Part shown: positions 17,269-26,100 of the stretch, one piece after another
Numbering within the stretch: position 1 is the stretch's first letter
Layout: every line of letters begins with the position of its first letter
Origin: Nocardiopsis listeri NBRC 13360
GTDB taxonomy: Bacteria > Actinomycetota > Actinomycetes > Streptosporangiales > Streptosporangiaceae
Direction: 5' to 3'
NCBI RefSeq assembly: GCF_001570765.1
Contig: NZ_BCSH01000040.1
Span: forward strand, 17,379 to 81,378
Length of the DNA stretch: 64,000 bases
Translations under genes and position numbers: made by a program
The notes under the pieces: generated by a model
Told to the model about the DNA's origin: nothing
What the model saw: only the letters and a program-made list of their open reading frames with translations
Databases searched by the model: none

Positions 17269-17565
17269 TCAGTCGAACAGGTCGTCGAGGTAGCGCTTGG
17301 TGGTCTGGTAGCCGTCCGCGGCGCCGTCCACCGCGTCGATCATCTTCGAGAAACCACGGTTGGTCATGTCGAAGGCGTTGTTGAACTCGGCGGCGCGGGC
17401 CTGGAACTTCTCGTCGCCGCCCTCCCACTTGGTGACGAGGTCCTTGGCCTGCCCGTCGATCTCCTGCATGATCGAGCGGAAGTAGCCCAGGTACTGGCGT
17501 TGGTCGATGTTCAGCTCGGTGAGCTGGTCGATGTCGCCGCCGACCTCGTATCGGTTCAGGCTCAT
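17269..17565 (-). CDS. WXG100 family protein (EsxA-like)
   Basis: 98 residues, the standard WXG100 length. The sequence predicts two helices joined at the Trp-Glu-Gly turn, residues 47-49 (KWEGGDEKF). No signal peptide. Such proteins form antiparallel four-helix dimers and are exported by type VII systems through EccC-type ATPases; the eccC gene lies 6 kb away. The C-terminal tail YQTTKRYLDDLF has Tyr and acidic residues, but the exact YxxxD/E export signal is not clean. It lies 67 nt after its probable partner gene. Confidence 0.85.
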   Translation of the reverse strand: MSLNRYEVGGDIDQLTELNIDQRQYLGYFRSIMQEIDGQAKDLVTKWEGGDEKFQARAAEFNNAFDMTNRGFSKMIDAVDGAADGYQTTKRYLDDLFD

Positions 17566-17632
17566 GTGGTGGTCTCGCTCTCTGGTGCGCTGAGGCCCGG
17601 CCGTTGCGAAGAGCCGGGCGCGAGGGGCCCGC

Positions 17633-17965
17633 TCAGTTGATCGGCTTCATGAAGGAGAGCTCGCTCTGAGCCCGGGCGAAGTCTTCCTCGCTGTCGAGGT
17701 CGGTCGAGTTGACGCGTTCCTGACCGAGGTTGAGGTTGACGCCGTACTTGTCGCACCAGGCGAGCAGCGAGTTGAACCCGGTCACCAGTTCGCTCTGGCC
17801 TTCCCGGTAGGCCCGGAGAGCACCACCCTGGAGCGCCTGCCCGTCCTGTTCCAGGGCGCCCAGCAGCGACTGCAGGCGGTCCCTGAGCCCCTGGCTCTCC
17901 TCGTCGAGGCGTGACCCGCCTCGGGAAAGGGAGGTGGTCTCCTCTGTTCCGATCCTCTGACTCAT
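17633..17965 (-). CDS. WXG100-like protein lacking the Trp (EsxB-like partner)
   Basis: 110 residues, helical, no signal peptide. The hairpin turn that should read WxG is LQG (45-47, then GALRAY), so the Trp is lost while the following Gly and Ala are kept. The single Trp is later, at 70. The C-terminal 25 residues extend past the usual helix and carry many acidic residues. The position as first gene before the WXG100 gene fits the usual esx pair. ATG 17965 follows gaggaaagga by 7 nt. Heterodimer formation is inferred. Confidence 0.75.
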   Translation of the reverse strand: MSQRIGTEETTSLSRGGSRLDEESQGLRDRLQSLLGALEQDGQALQGGALRAYREGQSELVTGFNSLLAWCDKYGVNLNLGQERVNSTDLDSEEDFARAQSELSFMKPIN

Positions 17966-18358
17966 CTACCGGTCCTTTCCTCACCGACCCCCCTGAACTG
18001 CGTTCATCGCCGGCTCAGGGGCGTTCTCACTCCGTGGAGTTCCGGGAGGTCGCCCGGTTCGGTTGTCAAACCACTCGAAAAGGGAAGGTAGTGAACCTTC
18101 GAGTCCTCTGTCAACGCGGTTGAAATCGCGCCGACCGCCGTGCGATGCCCGGTGCCCCAGGGCATCCGGATGACCGTGGGTTATTCCCGAAATCGTGACC
18201 GCCGTCACTGCGACATGGGAGGAACTCACTGGAAGGTGTCGGAGGAATTCCCTACTCTCATAGGGCTCGTGCCCCGTGGCACCAGCCGGCCCCTCGTGCT
18301 CCCGGGTCCCCTGGCCGTACCGGTACATCCAGCGAAGCAGAAGTGAGGAGAGTCGGCC
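17966..18358. other. Divergent intergenic region of the type VII-like locus
   Basis: 393 bases separate the minus-strand WXG100 operon from the plus-strand 145-aa gene. It holds the minus-strand promoter 18085-18114, and inverted repeats around that promoter's -10 (actcgaa 18073-18079 with ttcgagt 18098-18104; aaggt 18085-18089 with acctt 18094-18098), which could be an operator. Between 18160 and 18340 there is no clear gene; any plus-strand promoter for the 145-aa gene was not resolved. Confidence 0.5.
18085..18114 (-). promoter_or_regulatory. Probable promoter of the WXG100-moxR operon
   Basis: On the minus strand, TTGACA (18109-18114) is a perfect -35, followed by an 18-nt spacer and TACCTT (18085-18090) as -10. 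This puts transcription start about 110 nt before the first WXG100-like gene. The -10 sits inside an inverted repeat, so regulation is possible. Confidence 0.5.
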
Positions 18359-18796
18359 ATGGGCGAAGCGTCGATGATCGCGGGCAACACCGGCGACGGG
18401 GCCGCGGGCGGGCGCGACAGTGAGGGGACCCACGAACTCCTGGCCGGGGTCTCCAAGGCCTTCGAGACCGCGATGGACGCCTTGGACGAGGAGTCCGTCG
18501 AGGCCAGGATCAACGGTGCCTTCGCCACCTACTTCGCCGACCACAAGGGGCCGGTGGAGAAGGTGGAGCGCAACGGGATCACCATCTCCAGGAACATCGT
18601 CTCCGCCTCCGGGCTCATCGAGCGGACCGACGGAGAGGCCGAGGGGGAACAACGTTCCGCCTTCCCGTACCTGAACCCGCGGCTCACCTCCCAGGACCAG
18701 GTGCCCCCGGGCATCGCGGCGCCGGTGTCCGACGTCCCCGTCGGGCCGGTCGGGCCGGTCGGGCACACCCACCTCCGGCTCGACGTGAACCGCTAG
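18359..18796 (+). CDS. Hypothetical 145-aa protein of the type VII-like locus
   Basis: Not recognised. The N-terminal 20 residues are Gly-rich. Residues about 24-80 are predicted helical with an acidic stretch (MDALDEESVEARI), then a beta-like segment (VEKVERNGITISRNIVSASG), and the C-terminus is Pro/Gly-rich with a VGPVGPVG repeat. No signal peptide or membrane segment. The size and amphipathic helix recall YbaB-like or WXG-associated proteins of actinobacterial ESX loci, but this is not a firm assignment. ATG 18359 has gaggag about 10 nt upstream. It lies 61 nt before the 880-aa gene and is probably cotranscribed. Confidence 0.7.
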   Translation: MGEASMIAGNTGDGAAGGRDSEGTHELLAGVSKAFETAMDALDEESVEARINGAFATYFADHKGPVEKVERNGITISRNIVSASGLIERTDGEAEGEQRSAFPYLNPRLTSQDQVPPGIAAPVSDVPVGPVGPVGHTHLRLDVNR

Positions 18797-18857
18797 GTCC
18801 GGGCGTTCCCGCCTCCTCCACCACTCCACCTCCCCGTGTCATGGAAGGCACCCGAGC

Positions 18858-21500
18858 ATGACCTCGACCCCCGAACCCTCGGTTCCTCTGCTCCCCTCCA
18901 CTCCCTCGCCCCTCACCCCGCCCGCCGAGAGGGTTCCCGACTTCGATCCGCCGGACACCGAGGTACGGACGGCCTCCCTCAAGGAGAGCTGCGACGACGC
19001 CTGGAAACTGACCGGACGGGTCTTGGGCGACGCGAGAGCGGGGCGTGCGACCATCACCAGGTCCGCCAAGGAGTTCAGCGAGATGATCGACGGCGACATC
19101 AGCTCCGCGGGGGCCTTCAACGAGAAGGAGTGGCGCAAGGCCTGCCTCGCCCTCACCTACGCCGCGTCGATCGCCGACATGTGGCGCGAGGACGTCGAGG
19201 AGTTCAGGCGTGAGCGCAAGAAACTGATCGATCGGTACTCGACCGCGATCGTCATGGCGGGGCTCGCCAACAAGGGGAACCCCATGTACCAGGACACGGG
19301 TCCGCTCCAGGGCCCACCCACGTACGGGCCGCACGTGCCCAGTCCGCGCCAACTCGCCTACTACGAGGTGCACCGCGAGTACATGGCCAAGGGGCGAAAG
19401 CTCAAGGACGGTTTGGAGGAGACCGCGGCGGAACGGGCCACCCTGCTCCAGGAGGGACCCGAACCGAGCAACCTGAAGGTCCTCGTGGAGGCCGGGGTGC
19501 TGGGCTGGGGCGCGTACAACATCCTGGGCGCGGAGCGGGACGTCCCGCTCCCGGTCTCCTCGAAGGAGGCCGAGAGAATGGCCCGGGAGATGAAGCCCTA
19601 CCTGGACGGGGACAAGGAGCCGGACGCGCGCTTCTACGAGATCATCGCGGCGCTCGGCGCCGTTTCGACGAAGGCGAAGAAACTCCAAGCGGCCAATCGG
19701 GCCACCCTGGGGCAGCCCCATGAGGTCTCGAAGTACCGGCCGACCCTGAGCGAGGAGGAGCTCGACTTCCTCGAGACCTTCTACGGAGAGATGGAGGACC
19801 AGGCCCCGAACGGCGTCGTCCGGATCGTGCCCTGGTTGGAGGGGCACGACGGCCCCGACTGGAGTGACGCCGAACGCAAGGCGTTCACCGGAGCGATGGC
19901 CGACGGTCTCCTGGTGCTCTCCGACGAGAAGGTCGGTGGTGGCCGGTACCTGCTCCCCCAGAGCGTGCAGGACTTCGCCAACGGCGTCCCGAGCCCGAAC
20001 GACGACGTGCGCACCGGCCGCCACATGAACGATCCCTCCGGAAACTGGCTGGCCGACGCACGTGACTTCGGTCTGCTGATGGCCGCGTCGGATCCGGACA
20101 TGCGCGGTGGAACCGAGTTCTCCGCCAACACGACCCTGAGCATGGGCCACCACCTGGCCAACAAGGACCTCGACCTGCACGAGTCGTACGACAAGGGCCT
20201 TTCCGCGGTATTGGACGTCACGACCCGCAACGAGGAGGCCGACCACCGCATCCTCACCGGCGCCCACGACCACCCCATGACCCAGGCGGCCCACGAGAAG
20301 GCGGCCCGGATCCCGGGGATGCCGGACTTCGAGAACAACGCCGACGCACTCCTGGGCCTGTACTCGTACGACTGGCATGACAAGGGCGAGGCCGTCGCCG
20401 GGCTCACCGACTGGATTCCGGAGTTCAGCAAGGGAACATCCTCCCAGGCAGAGATGGCCGGCACCGCGACCGTGGGACTGTTGGAGTCCCTGGCCAGGAA
20501 CGACGGGGAGAAACCCTTCCACGACACGGGCGAGCGAAGCGATACCGAGTACGAGCTCTCGGTGACAGAGATCAACCCGAAGCTCGCGGAGAGCCTGACC
20601 GGGGTCTACTTGGCCTATCGGGACGACCTCACCCTGGGTAGTGACACGAACGGCTACAGGAACATCGGTTCGGCGGAGCAGAGCCTCCTGCTGCATGACC
20701 CTTCCGACACCGCACTCCTCATCAACGATGAGACGAAGGCGGACTTCATCCAACTCCTGGTCGCGGACAAGGAGAACGCGAAGGTCGTCACCGCGTCCGT
20801 AGAGGAGGTGGAGCGCAACATCATCAGTGCGGCCCTGGAAAGTTCCGAGCCGTCCGCAGCCCTCAACGCGGGAGCCAACGTCGGCTCCATGCGCACCATC
20901 GTGCACGACGCCATGATCAACGAGTACGTGGATCGTGCGGACAACCGGGCGGAGGCCAAGCAGGATGCCGCCGACAGGTGGCAGGAGGGCTTCAACATCA
21001 CCGTCGCCCTCAGCAACGGGACACTGGGAGCGGTCCCCGGGGTGGGTCCCGCCCTCGCGACCGCGGGGGAGAGCGTTCTCCGGCTCTACGAGCACCCCGA
21101 GAAGGCGCAGTACCTGGAGGAATGGGACCAGAAGTACCAGGGTGACGAACTTCCTCTGAAGGAGGTCGTCGACTACGGGCCCCAGTCGGTCCAGCACGCC
21201 CAACTCCAACTCCTGGACGTCATGGTCGACCAGGGCAGAATCGAACCCGAAGACCTGGTGGAAAAAGGCCTCCTGTCCTCAGACTTCGATCCGAAGAAGG
21301 ACAAGGTACTCCCCCGCCTGGTCGAAAGGATGGGCGGAGAGAACAAGGCCGGCACGTACTCCGTCCTCATGAAGGTTCTGGAGGAGGCGGGAGCAGGCAA
21401 GGCCGACGGAAGCAGCGCGGGGAACCCCGTCCCCGACTTCTTCGACGGTGTCCGGGACTACTACGCGCCGGACTCCAAACAGGACAAGGGCGAAGGCTGA
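18858..21500 (+). CDS. Large 880-aa soluble protein, candidate type VII substrate (DUF6571/TPR-region-like)
   Basis: 880 residues, no signal peptide. After a Pro-rich start (1-35), residues about 38-130 look like a long helical hairpin (DDAWKLTGRVLGDAR, then SADMW-type segments), as in N-terminal regions of type VII-associated proteins. The rest is mostly helical and acidic, with repeated AHDHPMTQAAHEKAAR-like and LLESLARNDGEKPFHDT segments resembling actinobacterial proteins annotated as TPR-repeat region or DUF6571; I am not certain of that name. A Gly/Ala-rich hydrophobic patch lies near 718-735 (GTLGAVPGVGPALATAGES). No catalytic motif seen. ATG 18858 follows ggaagg. Its place between the esx genes and eccC/eccD suggests a secreted effector or cargo-linked protein. 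Its terminator is shared with eccD. Confidence 0.75.
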   Translation: MTSTPEPSVPLLPSTPSPLTPPAERVPDFDPPDTEVRTASLKESCDDAWKLTGRVLGDARAGRATITRSAKEFSEMIDGDISSAGAFNEKEWRKACLALTYAASIADMWREDVEEFRRERKKLIDRYSTAIVMAGLANKGNPMYQDTGPLQGPPTYGPHVPSPRQLAYYEVHREYMAKGRKLKDGLEETAAERATLLQEGPEPSNLKVLVEAGVLGWGAYNILGAERDVPLPVSSKEAERMAREMKPYLDGDKEPDARFYEIIAALGAVSTKAKKLQAANRATLGQPHEVSKYRPTLSEEELDFLETFYGEMEDQAPNGVVRIVPWLEGHDGPDWSDAERKAFTGAMADGLLVLSDEKVGGGRYLLPQSVQDFANGVPSPNDDVRTGRHMNDPSGNWLADARDFGLLMAASDPDMRGGTEFSANTTLSMGHHLANKDLDLHESYDKGLSAVLDVTTRNEEADHRILTGAHDHPMTQAAHEKAARIPGMPDFENNADALLGLYSYDWHDKGEAVAGLTDWIPEFSKGTSSQAEMAGTATVGLLESLARNDGEKPFHDTGERSDTEYELSVTEINPKLAESLTGVYLAYRDDLTLGSDTNGYRNIGSAEQSLLLHDPSDTALLINDETKADFIQLLVADKENAKVVTASVEEVERNIISAALESSEPSAALNAGANVGSMRTIVHDAMINEYVDRADNRAEAKQDAADRWQEGFNITVALSNGTLGAVPGVGPALATAGESVLRLYEHPEKAQYLEEWDQKYQGDELPLKEVVDYGPQSVQHAQLQLLDVMVDQGRIEPEDLVEKGLLSSDFDPKKDKVLPRLVERMGGENKAGTYSVLMKVLEEAGAGKADGSSAGNPVPDFFDGVRDYYAPDSKQDKGEG

Positions 21501-21516
21501 CACATCCCCAGAACGG

Positions 21517-21553
21517 AGCCGCCCGCACCCCTCGGCCGGGAGCGCGGGCGGCT
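21517..21553. terminator. Bidirectional terminator between the 880-aa gene and eccD
   Basis: Stem agccgcccgc / gcgggcggct (10 bp) with a 17-nt loop, 16 nt after one stop codon and 7 nt beyond the other. Confidence 0.65.
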
Positions 21554-21560
21554 TCTCGCA

Positions 21561-22907
21561 TCAGAAGGGCAGGTTGATCGAGGTCACGGCCTCGTACACG
21601 CCCAGCGCCCACACGGCGGCCACGCACATGGCGATGACGGCGACGACCTCCATCGCGTTGAACAGGCGCCGGATGGAGGCCCGGGGCACATCGGTCAGGT
21701 GCACCATGCTCAGGGCTCCGACGGCCGTGCCGGCGAGAAGACCCAGCGCGGGGAGCAGGGCCGATCCTCCTCCCGAACCGGTCGATGCGACCGCGGCCGT
21801 CACGACCAGCCCGAGCACACCGCCCAGGCGGACCGGCAGCACGTGGGCGACCCTGTCGAAGAGCCGGGAACGCAGCAGCAGGACCGTCGACACCAGGGCC
21901 GCGAGCAGCCAGTCGCGAGAACCCGACCCGGTGAACGCCAACAGCGCGACGGAGGCGACCGCGGCGGCCACCATCCCCAGCAGCGAACCGAGCAGCAACC
22001 GGTCGCCGGCGGCCAGGCTCGTCTCGAACCGTTCTGTGTCGGTCCGGCCCACCTGACGCACCTCGTAGTCCAGTCCGGACAACCCTCCCAGTGCCAGGGC
22101 GGCTCGCGGCAGCACCCCGACGCCCAGGACCAGCAGGGCCGCGAGCAGTCGCAGCGCCAGGGGGCCGTCCACGAACAGACCCACGGCCACGAGCGCGCCC
22201 GTGGCACCGGTGAGCACGCTCAGCCCGGCCAGGTAGGGCAGCATCGCGTTGTCCAGGGCCCAGCCCACGGCCGAGGCCACCAGCGCCCCCGCGCAGGCGA
22301 ACAGGCCCAGGGCCACGGGGGCGGGTGGTGCCGAACCCATGGCCGGTACCGTCAGGACGGCGGTCAGGGCGCCCCAGCCGCAGGCGGCGACCTGGAGCGC
22401 GTGGGCGGTTCCGGGCAGGGAACGGCGCTCGGCCACCCACAGTGCGCCCAGGGAGACCAGGAGCCCCATCGGCGCCACGGCGAGGTCGACCGGGGCCGTG
22501 CGGATCGCGGCCATCACCACGGCGAGCAGCAGGGGTCCGAGGGTGGCCAGGGCCAGACCGAACCCGAGGGTGGTGGAGGGTCGCCACAACCACGCGGTCT
22601 CGTCCACCCGATCCTCGACGGCACCGCGTACGTCGTCGACGAAGCTCGGCCGTTCCGGAGCGGCCTCCTTGCGCAGGAGGAGGACGTCACCGTCGAGGAC
22701 CCCGGCGTCGCGCAGGGAGCCCTTGGAGGCCAGAGGGGTGCCGTCGACACGGACCAGGCTCCACGCCGCGGCCTGCAATCCTTCGGGGTCGGGTGAGCAC
22801 ACCCGTACCACCTGAGGCATGAGGGTCGCGACGGAAACGGTTCCGGGAAGGGCGAGATCCGCCCATTTATCCGGCCCGGTGACCGTGACCCTGCAGTATC
22901 CGCTCAC
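21561..22907 (-). CDS. eccD: Type VII secretion integral membrane protein EccD
   Basis: 448 residues. The N-terminal 85 or so form a ubiquitin-like (YukD-type) domain, with SGYCRVTVTGPDKWADLALP at the start and a GVLDGDVLLLR strand near its end. Eleven hydrophobic helices follow from about residue 115 to the end. This Ubl-plus-11-TM plan is diagnostic of EccD, the channel-forming subunit of ESX systems. GTG 22907 is preferred: acggag lies 9 nt upstream and the Ubl domain starts directly. It is divergent from eccC, with a 226-bp gap. Confidence 0.9.
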   Translation of the reverse strand: MSGYCRVTVTGPDKWADLALPGTVSVATLMPQVVRVCSPDPEGLQAAAWSLVRVDGTPLASKGSLRDAGVLDGDVLLLRKEAAPERPSFVDDVRGAVEDRVDETAWLWRPSTTLGFGLALATLGPLLLAVVMAAIRTAPVDLAVAPMGLLVSLGALWVAERRSLPGTAHALQVAACGWGALTAVLTVPAMGSAPPAPVALGLFACAGALVASAVGWALDNAMLPYLAGLSVLTGATGALVAVGLFVDGPLALRLLAALLVLGVGVLPRAALALGGLSGLDYEVRQVGRTDTERFETSLAAGDRLLLGSLLGMVAAAVASVALLAFTGSGSRDWLLAALVSTVLLLRSRLFDRVAHVLPVRLGGVLGLVVTAAVASTGSGGGSALLPALGLLAGTAVGALSMVHLTDVPRASIRRLFNAMEVVAVIAMCVAAVWALGVYEAVTSINLPF

Positions 22908-23133
22908 GACACGCACTCCGTTCCGCAGGTGTTCAGGGGGTAGGTGGTTCAAGGGGTGAGAGACGCCCGGTTCGGTGGAACCGAAGGCCGTTGGATGGGA
23001 TCCCACAAGATCGCGACCGGTTCTCCACTGGTCCGCGCGGGCGGAGTTGTCCGTCGTCGGGCGAAGCGGAATCATCACGTTAGCAATCGATGTGTTCCGG
23101 TGCGGCCGGCGCACACGAGCGGAAAGGCCCCCC

Positions 23134-26100
23134 TTGTCGACAACGTTGGTCCATCGGCCGGCGCGCCACGCGGTTCCCGACCCCGGAACCTCACCGCTGG
23201 TGATCGCCACACCACCGCAGTTGCCGGAGAGCCCTCCGGCGACGAGTTCCTCGGCGATGATCGTGATGCCGATCATCACCGGCTCGGGCTCGCTGCTGAT
23301 GACCATCACTCTGGGCAACCGGCCGCTTTTCGCGGTGATCGGCGCGCTGGTCATGCTGGCCAGTGTCGCCGTGGGCATCGTCATGTTCGTTTCCCAACGC
23401 AACGGTCCTCGTCGGCGTATCCGCGAGCAGCGCGAACGGTACCTGGACTACCTCGACCACCTGAGGGAGACGGTGCGCGAGGTCGCCGGTCTACAACGGG
23501 CCGCGGGCCTGTTCCGGCACCCGGCCCCGCACCTGCTGTTCGAGGCGGCACGGTTGCCTTCCCGGCGTTGGGAGCGCCGGGTGGGCGATCCCGACTTCCT
23601 GCACGTGCGCGTCGGCGAGGGCGTGCGACCACTGACCCGAGGCCTGAGCCTGAGCGTCGACAGGGCCAACCCGTTGGTCGTCTACGACCCCGTGTGTCAG
23701 GGCATCGCCGAGCAGCTGGTCGACCTGTACGCGAACGTGTCGGAGCAACCCCTGGTCCTGCCCCTGCGCGAATGCGGGGTCGTGTCCATCGTGGGAGAGC
23801 GGGCGATGATCCGTAACGTGGCACGAGCCTTGATCGCCCAGGTGGCCACCTTCTCCGCCCCGGAGGACGTACGGCTGGGCCTGGTACGCCACCAGCGGCT
23901 CATCACGGAGTGGGACCCGGTGAAGTGGCTGCCGCACAACGACTTCGACGGGGTCCGGGACGGTCCCCTGCCCGCGCGCCTGGTCGCGGGCAACACCGTG
24001 GAGATGACCGAACTGCTGTCGGCGGAGATCGAGCGGCGCACCGTCGACATGCAGCGTCGACGCGGAGCCCCGCCGGGACCTGGGACGCAGCGGTTGGTCG
24101 TGATCGTCGACGGCGAGTTCCAGACCACCCTGTCGGGGCTGGCCGCCGAACCACCGGTGCGGTCCCTGGCCGACATCGGCATCCACCTGGTGTTCCTGGT
24201 GACCGAACGCAAGGAGGAACCCGAACACGTCGACACCCGCCTGTACGTGGGTGCCGACGGCTCACTGCGCGAGGACCGCGAAGGCCCGGAGCACTCCCCC
24301 GGCCAAGCCGCGCCCGTGGAGGAGCATCCCCCGTTGTCGGGCCGGGCGGACCAGGCCGACCCGGAGTCGCTCACCACCTTGGCCCGGACCCTCTCGCCCA
24401 TGAGGTTGGCGGCCACCGACGGCGGCGACTCCATGCACAGCACGATCGGTCTGCCGGAGATCCTCGGGGTTCCCGACGTGGCCCGGCTGGACACGGAGCG
24501 GACCTGGGCCCCGCGCGGAACCGGTGACTTCCTCCGGGTGCCCGTCGGGGTGGGGCCGGAGGGCAACGCCGTCCTGCTCGACCTGAAGGAGTCGGCCATG
24601 GGCGGGATGGGTCCGCACGGGCTGGTGGTGGGCGCCACGGGTTCGGGCAAGTCGGAGATGCTGCGCACCCTGGTGGCATCGTTGGTGATCAACCACGCCC
24701 CCGACCGGCTGGCACTGCTCCTGGTGGACTTCAAGGGCGGCGCGACCTTCGCCGACACCGATCGTCTGCCGCACAGCGCCGGACTCATCACCAACCTCGC
24801 CGACGACGACTCCCTGGTGGAGCGTTTCCGCGAGGCGATGTTCGGTGAGCTCACCCGACGTCAGCAGGCCCTCAAGGACGCGGGGAACCTGCCCAACCTG
24901 CACGCCTACGAGACCGCGCGGAGCAGACGCCCCGAACTGGAACCCCTCCCCCACCTGATGGTGATCATCGACGAGTTCTCCGAACTGCTCACCGCGCATC
25001 CGGACTTCGCGGAGCTGTTCGTGGCCATCGGTCGGATCGGTCGTTCCATCGGCGTGCACCTGTTGCTGGCCACCCAACGGCTGGACTCGGGCAAGATCAA
25101 GGGGCTGGAATCACACCTGTCCTACCGGATCGGTCTGCGCACCTTCTCCGAGGCCGAGAGCCGCGAGGCCATCGGGGTCGGCGACGCCTACCACCTGCCA
25201 CCCGAGCCGGGGTCCGGATACCTGAAGGTGGACACGACCGTCTTCGAGCGGTTCAAGGCCGCCATGGTCTCTCAGCCGTACGTGCCGCCCGGTCAGGACA
25301 GCGAGGAGGAGCTCCCCCGGGTGCTTCCGGTGATCTCCTTCAACGGGTTGGCGGCGCTGACCCGGGCCACCGAACCGGCGCGGGAGGAGAGCCGGGACGA
25401 GGAGGACCCGGGGGATGAGGCCCCCACCACCCTGCAGGTGACGGTGGACCGCTTGGTGGCCACGGGCGCGGACCCGGTGCGACCGGTCTGGCTGCCGCCG
25501 TTGCCCGCCCGTATGACCATGGACGAGCTGTTGGAGCGGTCGGGCGAGGACCTGACCGGGCCCGACGGCTCCCCCGTGGAACCCGACCCCGCGGAAGTGC
25601 GGGCGATCATCGGCCTGGCGGACCTGCCTCGGGAACAGGCACAGACCCCGGCCGACCTCGACTTCACCGGCGGTGAGAGCAACGTCGTGGTGATGGGCGG
25701 CCCCCAGTCCGGCAAGTCGACCCTGTTGCGCACCCTCATCACCGCCCTGGCCTGGCGTTATCCTCCTGGTCGGGTCGCGGTCTACGCGATCGACTTCGGC
25801 GGCGGCTCGCTGACGCCGTTCGACGACCTGCCACACGTGGCGGGTGTGGCGGGGCGCTCGGACCTGGAACGGGTACAACGGGTCCTGGCCGACGTACGAC
25901 TCCTTCTCGACCAGCGCGAACGCGTGTTCCGTCGCGCCCGGCTGGACTCCCCCGCCGACCTGCGGCAGGCCCGCGTCGATGGGCGGGTGCCCGAGGGGAT
26001 CCACGGCGACGTCTTCTTGCTCATCGACGGCTGGGCCGGGGTTCGCGAGGCCCTACAGGACGTGGACGACGTCCTCAACGACATCGTCTCGCGTGGCCCC

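Noticed and set aside
18684..21209. 841-codon open frame antisense to the 880-aa gene
   Set aside because: Composition (Val/Gly/Arg/His-rich, no domain) is that of a shadow. The plus-strand frame has the better start, ribosome-binding site and codon pattern.
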